From Pseudomonadota bacterium (GTDB taxonomy: Bacteria > Pseudomonadota > Gammaproteobacteria > JAADHS01), in contig JAKACW010000039.1 of NCBI GenBank assembly GCA_021821045.1, forward strand, positions 1 through 39,444: DNA of 39,444 nt. Reading direction: 5' to 3'. Positions 38,409-39,444 of the stretch are shown here, in pieces (within the stretch, counting starts at the first letter, position 1; each line of letters starts with the position of its first letter). The position numbers and the translations under genes are program-made. The notes under the pieces are model-generated. The model did no database searches and was not told the origin of the DNA. It worked only from the letters and a program-made list of their open reading frames with translations.

Positions 38409-39238
38409 TGGTTCGCTTCGGCATTGTGCTGTTGTTGTTGGGTGTGATCCTCGCAACCTCGTCGCGGGTCGGTGCGGAAATACGCACAGTCACTGTATCG
38501 GGTCGCGCGGTTGTGGCCGGGGAAACAACCCTCGATCAGGCGCGCCATGCCGCGCTGAGTCAAGCGCGGACTCTCGCGGTGGAGCGGGCCGCTGGCGTGT
38601 CCGTGTCCAGCGTTGCGCTCCTGCGGGATCAGCTGATGGTTGGTGAATTGGTCAAGACGTTTGCCCACGGCTTCCTGGTATCCGAGAGCAACGTCGCGTG
38701 GCGGGGCGGGTGGTCGGAGGCCAACGCCGGCGAACTGGGTTACCCCATCGTGGACATGACGCTTGAGGCCAAAGTGGACGTGCGCCCCAAGACGTTCTTC
38801 CGCGACTACGCCATCGACGCTTCGCTCGACAAGACGACTTATCGGGATGGCGAATCGGCGCGCCTGCAAATCGCCGCCAAGGAAGATATGTACCTGCTGG
38901 TAGTCAACTACACGTCAACCGGCAGGATTTTACCGCTCCATCCGTATGGCCCGAACCAGCCCAACCTGCTCAAGTCCGGCGCGGTGTTGACCCTGCACGG
39001 TGATGGCGCCGAACCGTGGGATGTGGTGCTGCGCAATTACGCCGGGCACGAACAGGATACCGAAGCATTCATCGCGCTGGGCTTTCCGGTCGATGCACTC
39101 ACCCAGTCATTGACGTGGAGTGTTCTCTTTCCGTCCGGCAAGGAATTCGACTACGCCGAGTTCTTCGCCGCAGTTCTCAAACTTCCCGTGGATTGGATTG
39201 CCCAGGATACGGTGGTCTACACCGTGGTTCGCCGCTAG
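38408..39238 (+). CDS. Exported DUF4384-domain protein
   Basis: The 276-residue product has a signal peptide (VRFGIVLLLLGVILATSSRV, cleavage after VGA). Residues 25-140 resemble FlgT/LPP20-type N-terminal modules (TTLDQARHAALSQARTLAVE). Residues 145-230 form a DUF4384 domain: YRDGESARLQIAAKEDMYLL, NYTSTGRILPLHPYGPNQPN and LHGDGAEPWDVVL. DUF4384 proteins are often encoded with caspase-like or kinase genes, but have no assigned biochemical function. It is the last gene of the overlapping run and shares a one-base overlap with the anti-sigma gene, so it probably belongs to the same pathway. A REP-like element follows. Confidence 0.82.
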   Translation: MVRFGIVLLLLGVILATSSRVGAEIRTVTVSGRAVVAGETTLDQARHAALSQARTLAVERAAGVSVSSVALLRDQLMVGELVKTFAHGFLVSESNVAWRGGWSEANAGELGYPIVDMTLEAKVDVRPKTFFRDYAIDASLDKTTYRDGESARLQIAAKEDMYLLVVNYTSTGRILPLHPYGPNQPNLLKSGAVLTLHGDGAEPWDVVLRNYAGHEQDTEAFIALGFPVDALTQSLTWSVLFPSGKEFDYAEFFAAVLKLPVDWIAQDTVVYTVVRR

Positions 39239-39275
39239 TGTAGTGCTTCATTCTGTTCGGAACTTATCTTGTTTT

Positions 39276-39350
39276 TGTAGGAGCGGCTTAAGCCGCGAAA
39301 AAGCCGCGACTCCGCCGATCGGTTGGCCCGCCTTCGCGGCCAAAGCCGCT
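39276..39350. repeat. REP-like element after the DUF4384 gene
   Basis: TGTAGGAGCGGCTTAAGCCG then CGAAAAAGCCGCGACTCCG is a close match to the common gammaproteobacterial TGTAGGAGCGGCTT-type REP. A partial opposed copy, CGCCTTCGCGGCCAAAGCCG, lies at 39329-39348. It differs from the GTGGGAGCGG type in the rest of the window, so two REP classes may be present. The final 94 bases hold nothing else recognisable. Confidence 0.7.
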
Positions 39351-39444
39351 TATATGGACCCGTCCTGTTTTGCAAGATAGCCCTCTTGTGATTGACGACG
39401 GGGTTGCGACTGCGCGCTTATATCCGGCCTGTTGACGGCGGGTT

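Overview
The window looks like chromosomal DNA from a gammaproteobacterium of moderately high G+C content. The main reason is the gene order truA-trpF-trpB-trpA-accD-folC-dedD-cvpA-purF-metZ, which is close to the Pseudomonas order truA-trpF-accD-folC-dedD-cvpA-purF-metZ with trpBA added. Other hints are an rnk gene, outer-membrane lipoproteins, and dispersed intergenic palindromes built on GTGGGAGCGG, like REP sequences of pseudomonads and xanthomonads. The genus cannot be named from the sequence alone.

Region 1 (1-11200) is mostly central metabolism. It holds rnk with a frame-broken hemerythrin remnant beside it, panD, then ppc and glgA on the minus strand. A plus-strand set gnd-zwf-pgi follows, covering the oxidative pentose phosphate entry and hexose isomerisation, and then a secreted glutaminyl cyclase. 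Region 2 (11200-22000) has a divergent periplasmic DsrE-like protein and then the conserved truA-to-metZ block: tRNA modification, tryptophan, malonyl-CoA, folate, cell division, purine and methionine synthesis. REP-like palindromes occupy several of its gaps.

Region 3 (22000-27000) is accessory. It contains a Sel1-repeat lipoprotein, a secreted multidomain S8 protease, a small minus-strand ORF with its own Shine-Dalgarno site and terminator, and a decayed HAF-repeat gene.

Region 4 (27000-39240) is the most unusual part. Two paralogous lipoproteins each carry two FN3 domains and 14 cysteine-paired RCC1-type repeats. The second has about 110 extra residues with two CXXCH haem-c motifs between repeats 6 and 7. 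That gene starts a tightly packed, mostly overlapping run: outer-membrane barrel protein, exported caspase-like protein, divergent sigma-like factor with an N-terminal cysteine cluster, membrane anti-sigma factor with two Hx3Cx2C zinc motifs, and an exported DUF4384 protein. I infer a self-regulated envelope system that joins a surface propeller/haem lipoprotein, a caspase-fold protein and a sigma/anti-sigma switch. I do not recognise it as a described system, and its function is not shown by the sequence.
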